Assembly: GCA_003278305.1 (NCBI GenBank)
Contig: QCFU01000001.1
Location: 62,001 to 126,000 of the forward strand
Direction of reading: 5' to 3'
DNA: 64,000 bases
Source: Prochlorococcus sp. AG-363-M21
GTDB lineage: Bacteria > Cyanobacteriota > Cyanobacteriia > PCC-6307 > Cyanobiaceae
Part shown: positions 25,258-37,051 of the stretch, one piece after another
Layout of the letters: the number at the start of each line of letters is the position of its first letter
How positions within the stretch are numbered: the first letter of the stretch is position 1
Notes under the pieces: generated by a model
Seen by the model: only the letters and a program-made list of their open reading frames with translations
Database searches by the model: none
What the model was told of the DNA's origin: nothing
Program-made: the position numbers and the translations under genes

Positions 25258-25989
25258 TCAGTAAGAACGTAAAACGCCTTGTTCTGATTGACATGGAACA
25301 ATATTGATCTTATCGAGTTCTGAACAACAAGAAAAGTCATCATCATGATTTCCAATTGACTCAAGCCTCTTTCCATGAGTCGCCGTTCTTAAACATCCCT
25401 CAATATCTTCTTTCCAAAAGGACCAAAGTGCTAATGCAGCATTAATTTCATCATTCACAAGATTAATTGAGCCAGGGGAAGCCTCTAAAAGGAATGATGC
25501 AAGTGAACCTGCAGCCAAAGAATCCTCTAATGAATAGGATCCTTCCCAGCCACTCCCAAGTATCAAAACATCATCTGGATTTTCTTTAAGGAGTCTTTTT
25601 GCAACTGCTTTTCTATTGATCAATGCCATAACGTATAAATTCTTCACATCCTTAACGCGGTCTAAGGATTTTGTACCGTTAGTTGTACTCATAAAAAGCC
25701 TTTTACCATTAACGATATTTGGTTTCAAAGCAACAGGTGAATTTCCTAAGTCAAAACCTTCTAATCGTTTTCCGCCTCTCTCTCCTAAAAGAAGACGAGA
25801 AGAAGATGGCCAATTGGATGATTGTTTCTTAAGTTCATTGAGATCAGAAAAAGTTTGTACAGCTTCAGCGCCATTATTAAAAGCAGTAGCAATGGTTGTT
25901 GTAGCCCTCAAAACATCAATAACAACAGCAACTTGTGGCAATGCATCTATAGGAACATCATCTGCTACATGAAAATAAGAAAGTCTCAT
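25258..25989 (-). CDS. comB: ComB-family 2-phosphosulfolactate phosphatase
   Basis: Family enzyme that removes phosphate from 2-phosphosulfolactate, a step of coenzyme M synthesis in methanogens. The 243-residue protein shows the family pattern: [51 protein letters not shown] and [19 protein letters not shown]. It opens the comB-nitrilase-amidase-murI-sds run and is divergent from ubiD by 62 bp. Neither comA nor comC is in the window. Cyanobacteria are not known to use coenzyme M, so the real substrate or product is open; sulfolactate as a solute is one possibility. Confidence 0.9.
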   Translation of the reverse strand: MRLSYFHVADDVPIDALPQVAVVIDVLRATTTIATAFNNGAEAVQTFSDLNELKKQSSNWPSSSRLLLGERGGKRLEGFDLGNSPVALKPNIVNGKRLFMSTTNGTKSLDRVKDVKNLYVMALINRKAVAKRLLKENPDDVLILGSGWEGSYSLEDSLAAGSLASFLLEASPGSINLVNDEINAALALWSFWKEDIEGCLRTATHGKRLESIGNHDDDFSCCSELDKINIVPCQSEQGVLRSY

Positions 25990-26051
25990 GGCACAATTTA
26001 ATAAACCTGTTTAAGGGTAACCAATAGAATTAAAAGAATGAGGAAATACGT

Positions 26052-27617
26052 ATGAATCTACTGTCAAAATCTCCAGGGTCACAAGATTTAAGGGATTTTA
26101 TTGCTCTCTTAGAAAGCAGAAACCAGTTAAAAAGAATAACTCAGCCAGTAAATCCTGACCTTGAATTAGCAGCAATAAGCAATCGAGTTATTGGCATGGG
26201 AGGTCCAGGACTAATATTTGAAAATGTTATTGGTTCTTCAATACCAGTAGCAATTAATCTTTTAGGAACAATAGAACGAGTTGCTTGGAGTATGGGCTTT
26301 GAGTCACAAGAGCAACTTGAAGGCCTAGGTAAAAAATTATCATTATTACAACAACCAAAACCTCCAAAAAACCTAAAACAAACTCTTCAGTTCGGAGGGT
26401 TGTTATGGGATCTGTTAAGAGCAAAGCCAGATCATGACCTAACACCACCTTGCCACCAAGAAACCCTAAAAGGAGATCAAATAAATTTAGATGCATTGCC
26501 ATTGATAAGACCATGGCCTGGTGACTCAGGGAAAATAATCACCTTAGGATTAGTCATAACTAAAGACCCTGAAACTAAAACCCCAAACATAGGCGTATAT
26601 CGATTGCAAAAACAATCAAGAACTAGCATGACAGTTCATTGGCTAAGTGTACGAGGAGGGGCAAGGCATTTGCGTAAAGCTGCTGCAATGGGAGAAAAGT
26701 TGGAAGTAGCAATTGCGATAGGGGTTCATCCACTAATACTTATGGCAGCTGCAACTCCTATACCGCTGGAATTAAGTGAATGGTTATTTGCGGGATTATA
26801 TGCAGGTGAAGGTGTAAGACTTACCAAGTGCAAAACATTAGATCTTGAAATACCAAGTCAAAGTGAAATTGTTTTAGAAGGAACAATTACCCCAGGAGAA
26901 ACAAAGCCTGACGGACCATTTGGAGATCATATGGGCTTTTATGGAGGAGTGGAAGATTCGCCACTGATCAACTTTCATTGCATAACAAAAAGAAAAAACC
27001 CAATTTATCTAACAACTTTTAGCGGAAGGCCACCGAAAGAAGAAGCGATACTAGCAATAGCATTAAATAGAATCTATACGCCTATCCTACGTAGACAAGT
27101 CGATGAAATTGTAGATTTCTTCCTTCCAATGGAAGCATTAAGTTATAAGCTTGCCATCATATCAATAGACAAAGCATACCCAGGACAAGCCAGAAAAGCT
27201 GCATTAGCATTCTGGAGTGCTCTTCCACAATTTACATATACTAAATTTATAATAGTTGTAGACAAAACAATTAATGTTCGAGATCCTCGCCAAGTAGTGT
27301 GGGCAATATCAAGCCTGGTAGACCCACAAAGAGATTTATTAACTATAGACAATTCACCGTTTGATACTCTTGACTTTGCAAGCAAATATATAGGACTAGG
27401 AGGAAGACTTGCTATTGATGCCACAACAAAGATAGGGCCAGAAAAAAATCATGATTGGGGAGAATCTCTTGATTATCCAGAAGAATTGTTAATGAGAATA
27501 GATTCAAGGTGGAAAGAATTTGGACTTGAAGAAATAAACAATCCAGATCCAAGACCAGAATTATTTGGCTATGTTATTGAAGCTCTGATCAAGCAAAAAG
27601 AAGTCACAAAATCATAA
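26052..27617 (+). CDS. ubiD: UbiD-family decarboxylase
   Basis: Prenylated-FMN decarboxylase of the 4-hydroxybenzoate type, probably acting in plastoquinone head-group synthesis. The 521-residue protein has the start LRDFIALLESRNQLKRI, the prFMN/metal region NIGVYRLQKQSRTSMTVHW and the motif KPDGPFGDHMGFYGG around catalytic glutamates. A UbiX partner to make the cofactor is needed but not in the window. The ATG at 26052 is divergent from comB; aroA follows after 70 bp, so a ubiD-aroA-mnmC-glmU run is possible. Confidence 0.95.
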   Translation: MNLLSKSPGSQDLRDFIALLESRNQLKRITQPVNPDLELAAISNRVIGMGGPGLIFENVIGSSIPVAINLLGTIERVAWSMGFESQEQLEGLGKKLSLLQQPKPPKNLKQTLQFGGLLWDLLRAKPDHDLTPPCHQETLKGDQINLDALPLIRPWPGDSGKIITLGLVITKDPETKTPNIGVYRLQKQSRTSMTVHWLSVRGGARHLRKAAAMGEKLEVAIAIGVHPLILMAAATPIPLELSEWLFAGLYAGEGVRLTKCKTLDLEIPSQSEIVLEGTITPGETKPDGPFGDHMGFYGGVEDSPLINFHCITKRKNPIYLTTFSGRPPKEEAILAIALNRIYTPILRRQVDEIVDFFLPMEALSYKLAIISIDKAYPGQARKAALAFWSALPQFTYTKFIIVVDKTINVRDPRQVVWAISSLVDPQRDLLTIDNSPFDTLDFASKYIGLGGRLAIDATTKIGPEKNHDWGESLDYPEELLMRIDSRWKEFGLEEINNPDPRPELFGYVIEALIKQKEVTKS

Positions 27618-27687
27618 CTTGAAATAACATTATCGTTTAAATTTTACTCATACTAATAAGATATTAAAATTAGAATTAAAAGGGAAA

Positions 27688-29016
27688 TTGATTGATAGCA
27701 CACAAAAACCACTATTAAGGAAAATAAAATCAGGAGGGAAATTAATTGGGAGAGTAAAAGTCCCAGGTGATAAATCAATTTCTCATAGAGCACTGATCTT
27801 TGGCGCAATTGCAGAAGGTCAAACAACAATTAATGGTTTGTTACCAGCAGAAGATCCAATAAGCACAGCAAATTGTCTAAGAGCAATGGGAGTCGATATC
27901 ACTCCAATAGAAAATAATAAGCTTGTCACTATAAAAGGTGTTGGTTTAGACGGACTTAAAGAACCAACCGAAATACTAGAATGTGGCAATTCAGGGACCA
28001 CAATGAGACTATTGTTGGGTTTATTAGTGGGCAGACATGATCGACACTTTGTTCTGACAGGAGATAAGTCCCTCAACAAACGACCAATGCAAAGAGTTGG
28101 CTCACCTCTTAGAATGATGGGAGGAAGAGTCAATGGAAGATCGAATGGTAACTTCGCACCGTTATCAGTAACTGGACAGCAACTTCACGGTGCTGTAATA
28201 GGAACTCCAGTAGCAAGTGCTCAAGTCAAATCTGCAATATTGCTTGCTGCACTTACAGCAAATGGCTCAACAAAAGTAATAGAACCATCCTTATCCAGGG
28301 ATCATAGTGAAAGAATGTTGAAAGCATTTGGTGCAGATATAACTGTTAGTGGAGAGATGGGGCGCCATATTACTGTAATTCCAGGTTCAAAATTACTTGG
28401 CCAAAATATAGTCGTTCCTGGCGATATAAGCTCAGCAGCTTTTTGGCTTGTAGCAGCCTCTATAACCCCAGGCTCAGATATAACCATTGAAAATGTTGGA
28501 TTAAACCCAACAAGAACTGGAATACTTGATGTAATGAATCAAATGGAAGCAAATATTGAATTTATAAAAACCAATAAAATTGCTGGCGAGCCAGTGGGAG
28601 ACATAAGAGTCACTTATAGCTCCAAACTCAGGCCATTTGAAATCAACGGAGAAATCATGCCCAAGTTAATAGATGAGGTTCCAATCCTTGCAGTTGCAGC
28701 ATGTTTTTGCAATGGAAAAAGTAAAATACGTGATGCCAATGAACTAAGGGTTAAAGAAACCGATCGTTTAAAGGTTATAACAAAACAACTCAAAAAGATG
28801 GGAGCTAATATTGTCGAACAGGAAGATGGATTAACGATAGATGGTACTAAGAAATTATCTGGTAATGACCTAGATAGTGAAACAGATCACCGTATAGCTA
28901 TGAGTTTAGCAATTGCCACTATTGCGGCGAATAGTGATTCCACAATGATTAGAAGTGAAGCCGCATCAGTCTCATACCCTACATTCTGGACAGAACTTGA
29001 AAGACTTAGACAATAA
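27688..29016 (+). CDS. aroA: 3-phosphoshikimate 1-carboxyvinyltransferase (EPSP synthase)
   Basis: Sixth step of the shikimate pathway. The 442-residue protein has [30 protein letters not shown], the Lys/Arg motif in [15 protein letters not shown], and SRDHSERML plus RVKETDRL near the C-terminal domain. TTG 27688 is the start, with AGGG 2-5 nt before it; no better ATG exists. Gly at the GNSGT and GDKS positions is as in glyphosate-sensitive class I enzymes; I make no claim about resistance. The end overlaps the methyltransferase frame. Confidence 0.97.
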   Translation: MIDSTQKPLLRKIKSGGKLIGRVKVPGDKSISHRALIFGAIAEGQTTINGLLPAEDPISTANCLRAMGVDITPIENNKLVTIKGVGLDGLKEPTEILECGNSGTTMRLLLGLLVGRHDRHFVLTGDKSLNKRPMQRVGSPLRMMGGRVNGRSNGNFAPLSVTGQQLHGAVIGTPVASAQVKSAILLAALTANGSTKVIEPSLSRDHSERMLKAFGADITVSGEMGRHITVIPGSKLLGQNIVVPGDISSAAFWLVAASITPGSDITIENVGLNPTRTGILDVMNQMEANIEFIKTNKIAGEPVGDIRVTYSSKLRPFEINGEIMPKLIDEVPILAVAACFCNGKSKIRDANELRVKETDRLKVITKQLKKMGANIVEQEDGLTIDGTKKLSGNDLDSETDHRIAMSLAIATIAANSDSTMIRSEAASVSYPTFWTELERLRQ

Positions 29017-29929
29017 AACTAATTTTCAAGATCCTCTAGGTAAATTAACTATTAAGTTTACAGACGATGGAAGTCCTACACTAGAGAGTGATTCTTACAA
29101 TGAATGTTTTCATAATAGAAGCAGTGCACTAAACGAAACCAAAGAAAAGTTTACAACTCCATCAGAGCTCTATAGGTATAAGGAAGGCAAGACAATTTAT
29201 GTATTAGACATATGTATAGGAATGGGCTACAACACAGCTTGTCTTATTGAAGAAATTATAAAAAATGGTCAACAACTTGATTGGTATGGATTAGAAATTG
29301 ACAAAAGACCACTAGTCCATGCACTTACAATAGGTTTATACAAGTCATACTGGTCAAAGAATGTATGTAATATACTAAAATCAATTAGCCAAAATAATAG
29401 ATGGAGTACAGATATAGGCAAAGGAGAAATCTTCTGGGGTGATGCAAGAAAAATGATTGATAACATTCCAAAGACAAAGAAGTTTGATGTAATAATGCTT
29501 GACCCGTTTTCTCCTCAAAAATGTCCACAATTATGGTCAAAAGAATTTCTACAAAAAGTTGTGCAGCTTCTTTCTAAAAGTGGACGCCTTATAACCTACT
29601 CAAGTTCAGCTGCATTAAGAAAAAGTTTAAGAGAAACAGGTTTAGAAATAATTTCTAGAGCACCATTGAAGTCAGAAAGGTCCAAGTGGAGTTCTGGGAC
29701 AGTAGCTTTACATACCAATGAAAATAATATTAATGAAATAAATAAAGAATTTCTAAAACAACTTAGTCAAATGGAAGAAGAACATTTATTGACAAAAGCA
29801 TCAATTCCTTACAGGGATCCAACAGGTTCTTTAACTGCTAAAGAAATAAAAAAGCAAAGAAAAATCGAACAAAGTGAAAGTGTCTTGGAAAGCACTACAA
29901 GATGGAAAGCAAGATGGGGGATAAGATAA
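28997..29929 (+). CDS. MnmC-type tRNA methyltransferase domain protein (DUF752)
   Basis: Class I methyltransferase of the MnmC2 type, expected to methylate nm5(s2)U34 of tRNA to mnm5(s2)U. Marks: [18 protein letters not shown] (SAM-binding loop), [22 protein letters not shown] and the catalytic-side [15 protein letters not shown], corresponding to DGFAPAKNPDMW in E. coli MnmC. The FAD oxidase half of E. coli MnmC is absent. The frame is open from 28955; TTG 28997 overlaps aroA by 20 nt and is my choice, giving about 310 residues. Its stop overlaps the glmU ATG (TAATG). Confidence 0.85.
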   Translation: MKDLDNKTNFQDPLGKLTIKFTDDGSPTLESDSYNECFHNRSSALNETKEKFTTPSELYRYKEGKTIYVLDICIGMGYNTACLIEEIIKNGQQLDWYGLEIDKRPLVHALTIGLYKSYWSKNVCNILKSISQNNRWSTDIGKGEIFWGDARKMIDNIPKTKKFDVIMLDPFSPQKCPQLWSKEFLQKVVQLLSKSGRLITYSSSAALRKSLRETGLEIISRAPLKSERSKWSSGTVALHTNENNINEINKEFLKQLSQMEEEHLLTKASIPYRDPTGSLTAKEIKKQRKIEQSESVLESTTRWKARWGIR

Positions 29930-31353
29930 TGTCAAACAAGGGGAATAATCTTATTAAATTTCCTGAGTTAGATAAATCAATCAAACATCAATCAATGCTT
30001 GCTATTGCAATATTAGCTGCTGGGAAAGGCACCAGAATGAAAAGCTCTATCCCTAAAGTGCTTCAACCGCTAGGAGGAAAGACTCTGCTTCAAAGGGTTT
30101 TAGAGACTTGCTTAATTCTAAAACCAGAAAAATGCTTCCTAATAGTCGGTCATAAGTCAGATAAAGTAATGCAGTCCTTGCCAAATGAAAATGATCTACT
30201 AAGTTTCGTAATTCAAAAACCGCAAAATGGAACAGGACATGCTGTTCAACAGTTGATTCCATACTTAGCAGACTTTAAAGGAGATCTATTAGTACTCAAC
30301 GGAGATGTTCCTTTATTAAAAAGCGAAACTATACAAAAGCTCATAAAAAAGCATAAAGACTCCAATTGTGACGTAACATTCTTGACTTCATTATTAACTA
30401 ACCCCAAAGGATATGGTCGTGTTTTCTCAGAATCAAATGGGAAAGTAAATGAAATAATAGAAGACAAAGACTGCAATGAAACTCAATTAAAAAACAAACT
30501 TACAAATGCAGGTATTTATTGTTTCAAATGGAATAAACTTGTAAAAGTATTAGAAAAGTTATCAAGTAATAATAAGCAGAATGAAATTTATTTAACTGAT
30601 TCTATTTCACAACTTGAATCTGCTTGCCATCTCGAGGCAGAACAAGAAGAAGTGATGGGTATAAATGATAAAATTCAACTAGCTCAATGTGAAAAGGCTC
30701 TTCAAGCACGTATCTGCAATTATTGGATGAGTGAAGGCGTGACCATTACAAATCCTGAAAGCTGTTCTATTAGTGAAGATGCCAACTTTGGCCAAGATGT
30801 AATTATCGAACCTCAAACACATATAAGAGGAAAGTGTGATATTGGCAATGGTTGTGTTCTTGGCCCAGGAAGTTTAATAAAAGATTCAATTATTGGGAAA
30901 AACTCTTCAGTCACACTTTCTGTTCTTAACAATTGTGAAATTAAAGATTTTGTTAGCATTGGCCCTTTTGCAAATATTCGACCTCATTCAAAAATATCTG
31001 AAAATTGCCGTATTGGTAACTTTGTAGAAGTCAAACAAAGTACAATAAATAAAAATACTAAAATAAATCATCTAAGTTATATAGGTGATTCTTCCTTAGG
31101 TAAAAATGTAAATATAGGGGCCGGCACAATAACTGCTAATTTTGATGGGTTTAACAAACATAAGACTGTTATTGGAGATCATACAAAAACTGGAGCCAAC
31201 TCAGTTCTTGTTGCACCGATAGACATTGGTTCTAAGGTTACTATTGCTGGAGGTTCAACAATCACAAAGGATGTACCTAGTGGATCATTGGCCTTAGAAC
31301 GATCAAAACAACATATCAAACTGGGTTGGACAAATTCAAAAGAAGCTAATTAG
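29929..31353 (+). CDS. glmU: Bifunctional UDP-GlcNAc pyrophosphorylase/acetyltransferase
   Basis: Makes UDP-N-acetylglucosamine for peptidoglycan and envelope sugars. The N-terminal uridyltransferase domain has [29 protein letters not shown] and LNGDVPLL; the C-terminal half is a left-handed beta-helix of hexapeptide repeats with [23 protein letters not shown] and [14 protein letters not shown] start at ATG 29929, overlapping the previous stop by one base with GGGGGAT upstream; this adds about 22 residues before the usual family start [10 protein letters not shown] (29995), which is the alternative. It converges with murF, overlapping by 8 bp. Confidence 0.97.
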   Translation: MSNKGNNLIKFPELDKSIKHQSMLAIAILAAGKGTRMKSSIPKVLQPLGGKTLLQRVLETCLILKPEKCFLIVGHKSDKVMQSLPNENDLLSFVIQKPQNGTGHAVQQLIPYLADFKGDLLVLNGDVPLLKSETIQKLIKKHKDSNCDVTFLTSLLTNPKGYGRVFSESNGKVNEIIEDKDCNETQLKNKLTNAGIYCFKWNKLVKVLEKLSSNNKQNEIYLTDSISQLESACHLEAEQEEVMGINDKIQLAQCEKALQARICNYWMSEGVTITNPESCSISEDANFGQDVIIEPQTHIRGKCDIGNGCVLGPGSLIKDSIIGKNSSVTLSVLNNCEIKDFVSIGPFANIRPHSKISENCRIGNFVEVKQSTINKNTKINHLSYIGDSSLGKNVNIGAGTITANFDGFNKHKTVIGDHTKTGANSVLVAPIDIGSKVTIAGGSTITKDVPSGSLALERSKQHIKLGWTNSKEAN

Positions 31354-32746
31354 TTGGTTTTAATAAGGGTAATAATCTCTCTAGGCCAAGTGATCTGCTG
31401 GCCTTCAAAAGAAGATTGTCACCTGGCTTAAGTATAGAATTCAAGTCATCAGCAATACTGTGAATATCTTTTTTTATCGAACAATAAGGCAATGTAGATC
31501 CTATCTTATACATTTCATCTCCCTCTGGACCAGAAGAAAAAATCACAAGTCCATCAAGGTTCAATTCAACAGCATTTTTTACTACATGACAATGTAATTC
31601 AATACTTGTTGCTCCTAGTTCCATCATAGTTCCAATTACGGCGAAATGTCTTCCGGGCTTAGTCACTAATAGTTCTAATGAAGATATAACAGACTCTGGG
31701 GATGCATTGTACGTCTCATCTAAAATAGTTATTTGACCCATTTTCACGCATTTATTTCTACCCATACGTTGTCTAATAGATAAATTTTTTAAAGTGTCTA
31801 AAGGGACACCAAGTTCGTTGGATACAGCAATAGCATTAATAAAGTTTCTTGCATTATGTATTCCTATAAAAGGTAGTTTAAACAATTGTTGATTAAAATA
31901 AAGAACAGATTGGTCTGAATTAACGGTTGCAGAGTAATCAGCTTTTGGCATTTCATGCCAAAGATTAATTCCTTTTGGATGCTGATTTATAGATGTTTCA
32001 GGTAAGACCTCTACTCTAATAACTCTACCCTTCCATTTAGACGACAGAATCTCTTCTAACAAAGGCTCTTTAGCAGGAATAATAAGAGCACCATTTGGAT
32101 TTAAAGACGATGCAATTTCTAATTTTGCCTTTGCGATATTCCTTCTACTACCTAAACGACCAAGATGTGCAGTTCCAATATTGGTAATCACAGCAATATC
32201 TGGTCTGGCACATGAAGAAAGTCGCTGTATTTCTCCTAAACCTCTCATGCCCATTTCAACAACTACAGCCATATGAACTGATCTTGTCTGTAACAACGTA
32301 AACGGGACACCGATGTCGTTATTATTATTATTTTCTGTTGCAAGTATCGGGCCCAAAGATAATAATGAAGCCTCAATCAAGTCCCGAGTTGTTGTTTTCC
32401 CAACCGAGCCTGTTATGGCGATATGTGGAATTTTAAATTGACTACGATATAACAATGCCAGTTGCTGGTAAGCCCTCAAAGTATCTGGAACTGTCCAAAA
32501 AGTTAAACCACTTGGTACAGAGATATTAGATTCACTAGAAATAAGGGAAGCTTGAGCACCTTTCAAAAATACTTCTTCTAGAAAATTGTGGCCATCAAAT
32601 ATTTCTCCAGTTAAAGGTATAAAAAATGAACCTTCTATAATTGAACGGCTGTCAGTAGAAACTGGACCCAATACTTCGTTAAGATTAGAAGACGAGAAAG
32701 TGGGTTCTCCCCAAATCTGATTTAGATCCTTTAGACGTAAAGACAT
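31346..32746 (-). CDS. murF: UDP-MurNAc-tripeptide-D-Ala-D-Ala ligase
   Basis: Last cytoplasmic step of peptidoglycan precursor synthesis, adding D-Ala-D-Ala. The 466-residue Mur ligase has the substrate domain with [26 protein letters not shown], the ATP loop [15 protein letters not shown], the [14 protein letters not shown] motif typical of MurF, and the C-terminal [18 protein letters not shown]. It is the last gene of the menD-menB-glgA-murF series and lies 37 nt after glgA. Confidence 0.96.
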   Translation of the reverse strand: MSLRLKDLNQIWGEPTFSSSNLNEVLGPVSTDSRSIIEGSFFIPLTGEIFDGHNFLEEVFLKGAQASLISSESNISVPSGLTFWTVPDTLRAYQQLALLYRSQFKIPHIAITGSVGKTTTRDLIEASLLSLGPILATENNNNNDIGVPFTLLQTRSVHMAVVVEMGMRGLGEIQRLSSCARPDIAVITNIGTAHLGRLGSRRNIAKAKLEIASSLNPNGALIIPAKEPLLEEILSSKWKGRVIRVEVLPETSINQHPKGINLWHEMPKADYSATVNSDQSVLYFNQQLFKLPFIGIHNARNFINAIAVSNELGVPLDTLKNLSIRQRMGRNKCVKMGQITILDETYNASPESVISSLELLVTKPGRHFAVIGTMMELGATSIELHCHVVKNAVELNLDGLVIFSSGPEGDEMYKIGSTLPYCSIKKDIHSIADDLNSILKPGDNLLLKASRSLGLERLLPLLKPTN

Positions 32747-32783
32747 AGTTACCTATAGAAGTCAGATAAGTCAGTCGATTTCT

Positions 32784-34247
32784 TTAGCTTGATTTACGAT
32801 TGTTTTTCAAAGAAGGATCAGCATCTTGTCCTACAGAAAATTTCTCTATCTCCTCGACATCTGGAGAAGGTTCCTTAATACCACAAACTTCTTTATACAT
32901 AAGCTCATATTCAAGCGCTGATCGATCCCAACTGTAAGTCTGTTTCATTGCACGTAATTGTAATTTCTTCCAAGTCTGTTTATGACGAAAGGCCTCCCAA
33001 GACCTAACCAAGGCTGTATAAAAATCTAGGGGTTCAAAACGATCAAAACAAAAACCTGTGCCGGTATTTGCAACCGGGTCATGAGGCTTAACTGTATCAA
33101 CCAAACCTCCTACATTTCTTACAATAGGAATCGAACCATATCTCATTGCTAGCATTTGACTGATTCCACATGGCTCAAATTTACTAGGCATAAGGAATGC
33201 ATCAGTTCCTGCATATATCAATCGTGAGAGTTCATCGTTATAGGTAAGAAATACAGCGAATCTACCTGGATTTTCTGTTGCCAACTGCCAAAGAGCTGAT
33301 TCATATCCATTATCACCTGTCCCCAATACAACAATTTGAGAATCAGTATATGCCAGAAGGCGTGTGGCAACCTGAAGTAGCAAATCAACTCCTTTTTGAT
33401 CAACGAGCCTACTTACCATTCCCATTAAATACTTATCTGGATTAACCTCAAGCCCCATTTGGTCTTGAAGTGCTTTTTTATTTGTCAATCGCTTTGAGAC
33501 ATTCTTAACACTGAAGTTTGCAGGCAAAGAGCTATCAGTAGAAGGATCCCAACTTTCCAGGTCAATTCCATTTAGAATGCCTCGAAGTTTCCCGGAAATA
33601 TAATTGAGCAATCCTTCTAGCTTCTCTCCATACTCTGTAGTCCTAATCTCTTCTGAGTAAGTAGGAGATACAGCATTAACTCGGTCTGCATATAACATAG
33701 CTGCAGCCATGGTGTGATCCCCATGCATATACCAAGGACACCAAGTCATCATTTCTAATTTCCAACGCCAGGGGCCTTGGTATTTAAGATTATGTATTGT
33801 AAAAACAGTACTTATATCAGGATCTTGATGCATCCATACAGGAATCATTCCTGTATGCCAGTCATGACAATGAAGCACTTGCGGTTTCCATGAATTCCAA
33901 GCAAACTCAGCTGTAGCACTAGCAAAGAATGTAAACCTCCAATCCTCATCATCACCGCCATATACTCTTTCAGGATCAAAGACAGGGTGCCCAACAAGAT
34001 ATAAAGGCAAGCCATTTAATGGATGAATTGACTTGTAAATAGAAAACTCACACCCCATTGCAGAAGCTTGAAATATCGGTTCCTCTGAAATATCAAGCTG
34101 ATCCCAAAGTTTGCTGTATCCAGGAATTATCAACCGAACATCATGACCTAACTTTACTAAAGATGGAGGCAAGGAACCCACAACATCACCCATACCACCG
34201 ACCTTTATCATCGGCGCGCATTCGGCTGCTGCAAAAAGAACGCGCAT
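32784..34247 (-). CDS. glgA: Glycogen synthase
   Basis: GT5 glucosyltransferase that extends glycogen from ADP-glucose. The 487-residue protein has the ADP-glucose binding [16 protein letters not shown] (K-V-G-G), the HDWHTGMIP loop, [15 protein letters not shown] and the C-terminal catalytic [30 protein letters not shown]. Length fits the cyanobacterial enzyme. A hydrophilic C-terminal tail of about 30 residues ([24 protein letters not shown]) is not needed for the fold. The branching enzyme gene glgB is at the right edge of the window and a glucokinase gene lies at 46962, but the three are not linked. Confidence 0.97.
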   Translation of the reverse strand: MRVLFAAAECAPMIKVGGMGDVVGSLPPSLVKLGHDVRLIIPGYSKLWDQLDISEEPIFQASAMGCEFSIYKSIHPLNGLPLYLVGHPVFDPERVYGGDDEDWRFTFFASATAEFAWNSWKPQVLHCHDWHTGMIPVWMHQDPDISTVFTIHNLKYQGPWRWKLEMMTWCPWYMHGDHTMAAAMLYADRVNAVSPTYSEEIRTTEYGEKLEGLLNYISGKLRGILNGIDLESWDPSTDSSLPANFSVKNVSKRLTNKKALQDQMGLEVNPDKYLMGMVSRLVDQKGVDLLLQVATRLLAYTDSQIVVLGTGDNGYESALWQLATENPGRFAVFLTYNDELSRLIYAGTDAFLMPSKFEPCGISQMLAMRYGSIPIVRNVGGLVDTVKPHDPVANTGTGFCFDRFEPLDFYTALVRSWEAFRHKQTWKKLQLRAMKQTYSWDRSALEYELMYKEVCGIKEPSPDVEEIEKFSVGQDADPSLKNNRKSS

Positions 34248-34293
34248 ATTATTTGAACAAAAGTATTATTAAATATCTAGTAATCCTAAACGT

Positions 34294-35178
34294 TTACGGT
34301 AACCATTCAAATTCTGAGAAATCTGGTTTTCTTTTATTTAAAAAAGCATTCTTACCCTCTATTGATTCTTCAGTTTTATAAAAAAGATGGGTAGCTTGAC
34401 CGGCAAGCTCCTGTATCCCAGTCATTCCATCAGTTTCTGCATTAAAAGCTGCTTTTAGACATCTTATTGCTGTGGGACTATTTTGAAGAATTTCCTGTGC
34501 CCACCTAACTCCTTCTTCTTGCAATTGATCCAGAGGTACTATTTTATTTATCAGTCCCATTTTCAAAGCATCGGGAGCTGAATATTGTCTACACAAAAAC
34601 CAAATCTCTCTTGCTTTTCTTTGACCAACTACACGAGCTAAATAACCTGCACCGAAGCCAGCATCAAAACTTCCAACCTTGGGACCAGTTTGTCCAAAGA
34701 CAGCATTATCAGCTGCCAAACTCAAATCACATAAAAGATGCAAGACCTGACCACCACCAATTGCATATCCAGCCACTAAAGCAATAACAACTTTAGGAAT
34801 ACTTCTAATTATTCGCTGGAGATCAAGCACATTTAACCTTGGCATGCCCAAATCATCTTGATATCCACCTTGAACTCTTACACTCTGATCTCCTCCGGCA
34901 CAGAATGCATATTTTCCATCTTCAGAAGGACCTGCACCTGTAAATAAAACAACGCCTATATTTTTATCATCTCTTATCTTTGTAAATGCATCGCAAAGTT
35001 CAAAAACAGTTAAAGGTGTAAAAGCATTTCTTTTGTTTGGACGATTAATTGCTACTCGAGCTATTCCATCGGGACTTTTATCAAGAAGAATATCCTGGTA
35101 ATCGCTCCATTTCTCCCATGAAACTATTGACTTACCAGGCAAAACAGTCCTGTTGCTTAGATTCTTACTCATTTGCAA
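34294..35178 (-). CDS. menB: 1,4-dihydroxy-2-naphthoyl-CoA synthase
   Basis: Crotonase-fold enzyme closing the naphthoquinone ring of phylloquinone, the photosystem I A1 electron carrier. The 294-residue protein has [12 protein letters not shown], the oxyanion-hole region [21 protein letters not shown] and [22 protein letters not shown], all MenB-specific. It follows menD by 31 nt, an expected pairing, and precedes glgA by 46 nt. Confidence 0.97.
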   Translation of the reverse strand: MQMSKNLSNRTVLPGKSIVSWEKWSDYQDILLDKSPDGIARVAINRPNKRNAFTPLTVFELCDAFTKIRDDKNIGVVLFTGAGPSEDGKYAFCAGGDQSVRVQGGYQDDLGMPRLNVLDLQRIIRSIPKVVIALVAGYAIGGGQVLHLLCDLSLAADNAVFGQTGPKVGSFDAGFGAGYLARVVGQRKAREIWFLCRQYSAPDALKMGLINKIVPLDQLQEEGVRWAQEILQNSPTAIRCLKAAFNAETDGMTGIQELAGQATHLFYKTEESIEGKNAFLNKRKPDFSEFEWLP

Positions 35179-35209
35179 TTAACAGCCAAAGGTAGAATGT
35201 TATATATAG

Positions 35210-37033
35210 TTAAATATATCTTCGTAATTGATCATTAATATTGTTTCTTAATGAGGCATCATTTGCAGAGTCAGTAGCAACTCTTACAAAGACTGGCCCT
35301 GAAAATTCCAAGCACCATTCTATAACATCTCTTAATTCATCTAAAGATTTAATATCTCTAGTAGGAATTCTGTGTAACTTAGCAAGCTCTAGTAGTTCAA
35401 GAGCCTGAGGCATAGTGAATACTTGTTTAAAATCTCCTTTAGAAAGTTTGCTAATTCCTAATTGTTCAAATATGCCTCCACCGCAATTATCTATAAGAAA
35501 GATAATTAATGGAGGGGATTTATGAGTTAAGAAAAGCCAACCATTAGTATCATGCAATAGTGATAAATCACCACATACAAGTATCAATCTACCAACTACA
35601 TTTGACAATCCTATTGCAAGGGACAAATTACCATCGATCCCAGATGCACCTCTAAAGCCAAAACATCGATTAACCAATGATTCAGGGCCAGCAAAAGTCA
35701 ACCAGTCTCTAACTGGACTACTTGCAGAAAGCATTATTGATATATCTTTAGGAAGATACTTAGGCAACCAATAAGCGATTGAAGGTTCCGTTAGTTTAGT
35801 GTTATTAGTCATAAACGATTCAAACCATACTTTAATCTTTTGGTCTTTCAAAAAGAGATCATTATAAAATTTATTATTCTTATGTAGATTTATAGTTTGT
35901 TTATTGAACTGGTAATTGTTAATAAATTCCATGTACCAATTATAGAAGCCATGAGAATATTGTTTTGAAAGGCGTAGTGGATCAATTGGACGCTTTTCAC
36001 CCTCTGTTATCAAGACTTGATTACCTTTAACTTTTCCCAACCATTCCTGAAGTGCTCGACTTGATGAAGTAGGACCCAACCTTAATACTTGTAATCCCTG
36101 AGATATTTCTACAAATTCATTAATTAGTAGAAGTTCCCAATAACTAACAATTCCATTCTGAGTAGAGCGGATTCCAGATAATGGATCAGCAAATATTGGC
36201 CAATTTGTATATGACTGCCATTTTTCTAAAGTTTGCCTAAACAAATCTAATGATTGTTGCGATCCTCTCCATGGTCCAATAACAATAATCCCTGGTTTTG
36301 AAGGATCTAAGAAAGGAATATTAATGCTTGTTTGAGTTGTCTTTGTAATTGTTTCCTTCGTATGTTTGATTATTATTTTGTCCTCAAATAAAGATGGTTC
36401 CCACCCATTCCAAACTTCATCCTGTTCAGCTAATGAAGGATGCAAGGGCTCTTCAATTGGCAAGTTAATATGAACAGGGCCAGGTAAAAGATGAGCAGCC
36501 TCCCAAGTATTATCAACTAATTCTTGAATTTTTTCTTTTGTAAGAAGATGTATACCTTGAGGATCACCTTGTTCAAATAATCTACATGCTGGCAACAAGA
36601 ATTCCTCCTGATTTACCGTTTGATTGGATCCACAATTCTTTAATCTAAGAGGCCTATCTGCTGTAAGAAATATCAAAGGTTGGCATGATCTATCAGCCTC
36701 TATAGCCGCTGGAAACAAATTTGCAACTGCTGTACCAGATGTTGTTATTACTAAGGTTGCTTTACCACTGGCTGTACTAAGTCCCAATGCCATAAAAGCT
36801 GCGGATCTTTCATCTATTGAAGTAAATACTTGTAAATCAGAACTCACACCCAATCCACTAGCCGCAATAGCCAAAGGGCCCGATCGACTGCCAGAGCATA
36901 AGACCAATTTGTCCATGCCCTTTTGTTGAAAAGCCTTTAAAAGATTAAGGCAAATAAAAAAATTGGTTCTTGATAAAGACAGAGAAGACAAAATAGCTAA
37001 TACAATTCTCTGATAAAAACTAAAAATTGACAC
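35210..37033 (-). CDS. menD: SEPHCHC synthase (menaquinone/phylloquinone pathway)
   Basis: ThDP enzyme joining isochorismate and 2-oxoglutarate. Marks are LVLCSGSRSGPLAIAASG, the conserved Glu in FTSIDERSAAFMALGLS, TTSGTAVANLFPAAIEADRSCQPLIFLTADRP, and the ThDP-binding LVCGDLSLLHDTNGW plus DNCGGGIFEQL. The 607-residue frame begins at a GTG (37033) only 18 bp from the divergent lepB ATG, which leaves little room for promoters; TTG 36991 (SSLSLSRTNFF) is a plausible later start. The order menD-menB supports phylloquinone synthesis for photosystem I. Confidence 0.95.
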   Translation of the reverse strand: MSIFSFYQRIVLAILSSLSLSRTNFFICLNLLKAFQQKGMDKLVLCSGSRSGPLAIAASGLGVSSDLQVFTSIDERSAAFMALGLSTASGKATLVITTSGTAVANLFPAAIEADRSCQPLIFLTADRPLRLKNCGSNQTVNQEEFLLPACRLFEQGDPQGIHLLTKEKIQELVDNTWEAAHLLPGPVHINLPIEEPLHPSLAEQDEVWNGWEPSLFEDKIIIKHTKETITKTTQTSINIPFLDPSKPGIIVIGPWRGSQQSLDLFRQTLEKWQSYTNWPIFADPLSGIRSTQNGIVSYWELLLINEFVEISQGLQVLRLGPTSSSRALQEWLGKVKGNQVLITEGEKRPIDPLRLSKQYSHGFYNWYMEFINNYQFNKQTINLHKNNKFYNDLFLKDQKIKVWFESFMTNNTKLTEPSIAYWLPKYLPKDISIMLSASSPVRDWLTFAGPESLVNRCFGFRGASGIDGNLSLAIGLSNVVGRLILVCGDLSLLHDTNGWLFLTHKSPPLIIFLIDNCGGGIFEQLGISKLSKGDFKQVFTMPQALELLELAKLHRIPTRDIKSLDELRDVIEWCLEFSGPVFVRVATDSANDASLRNNINDQLRRYI

Positions 37034-37051
37034 CTATTAGGAATAAATTAA

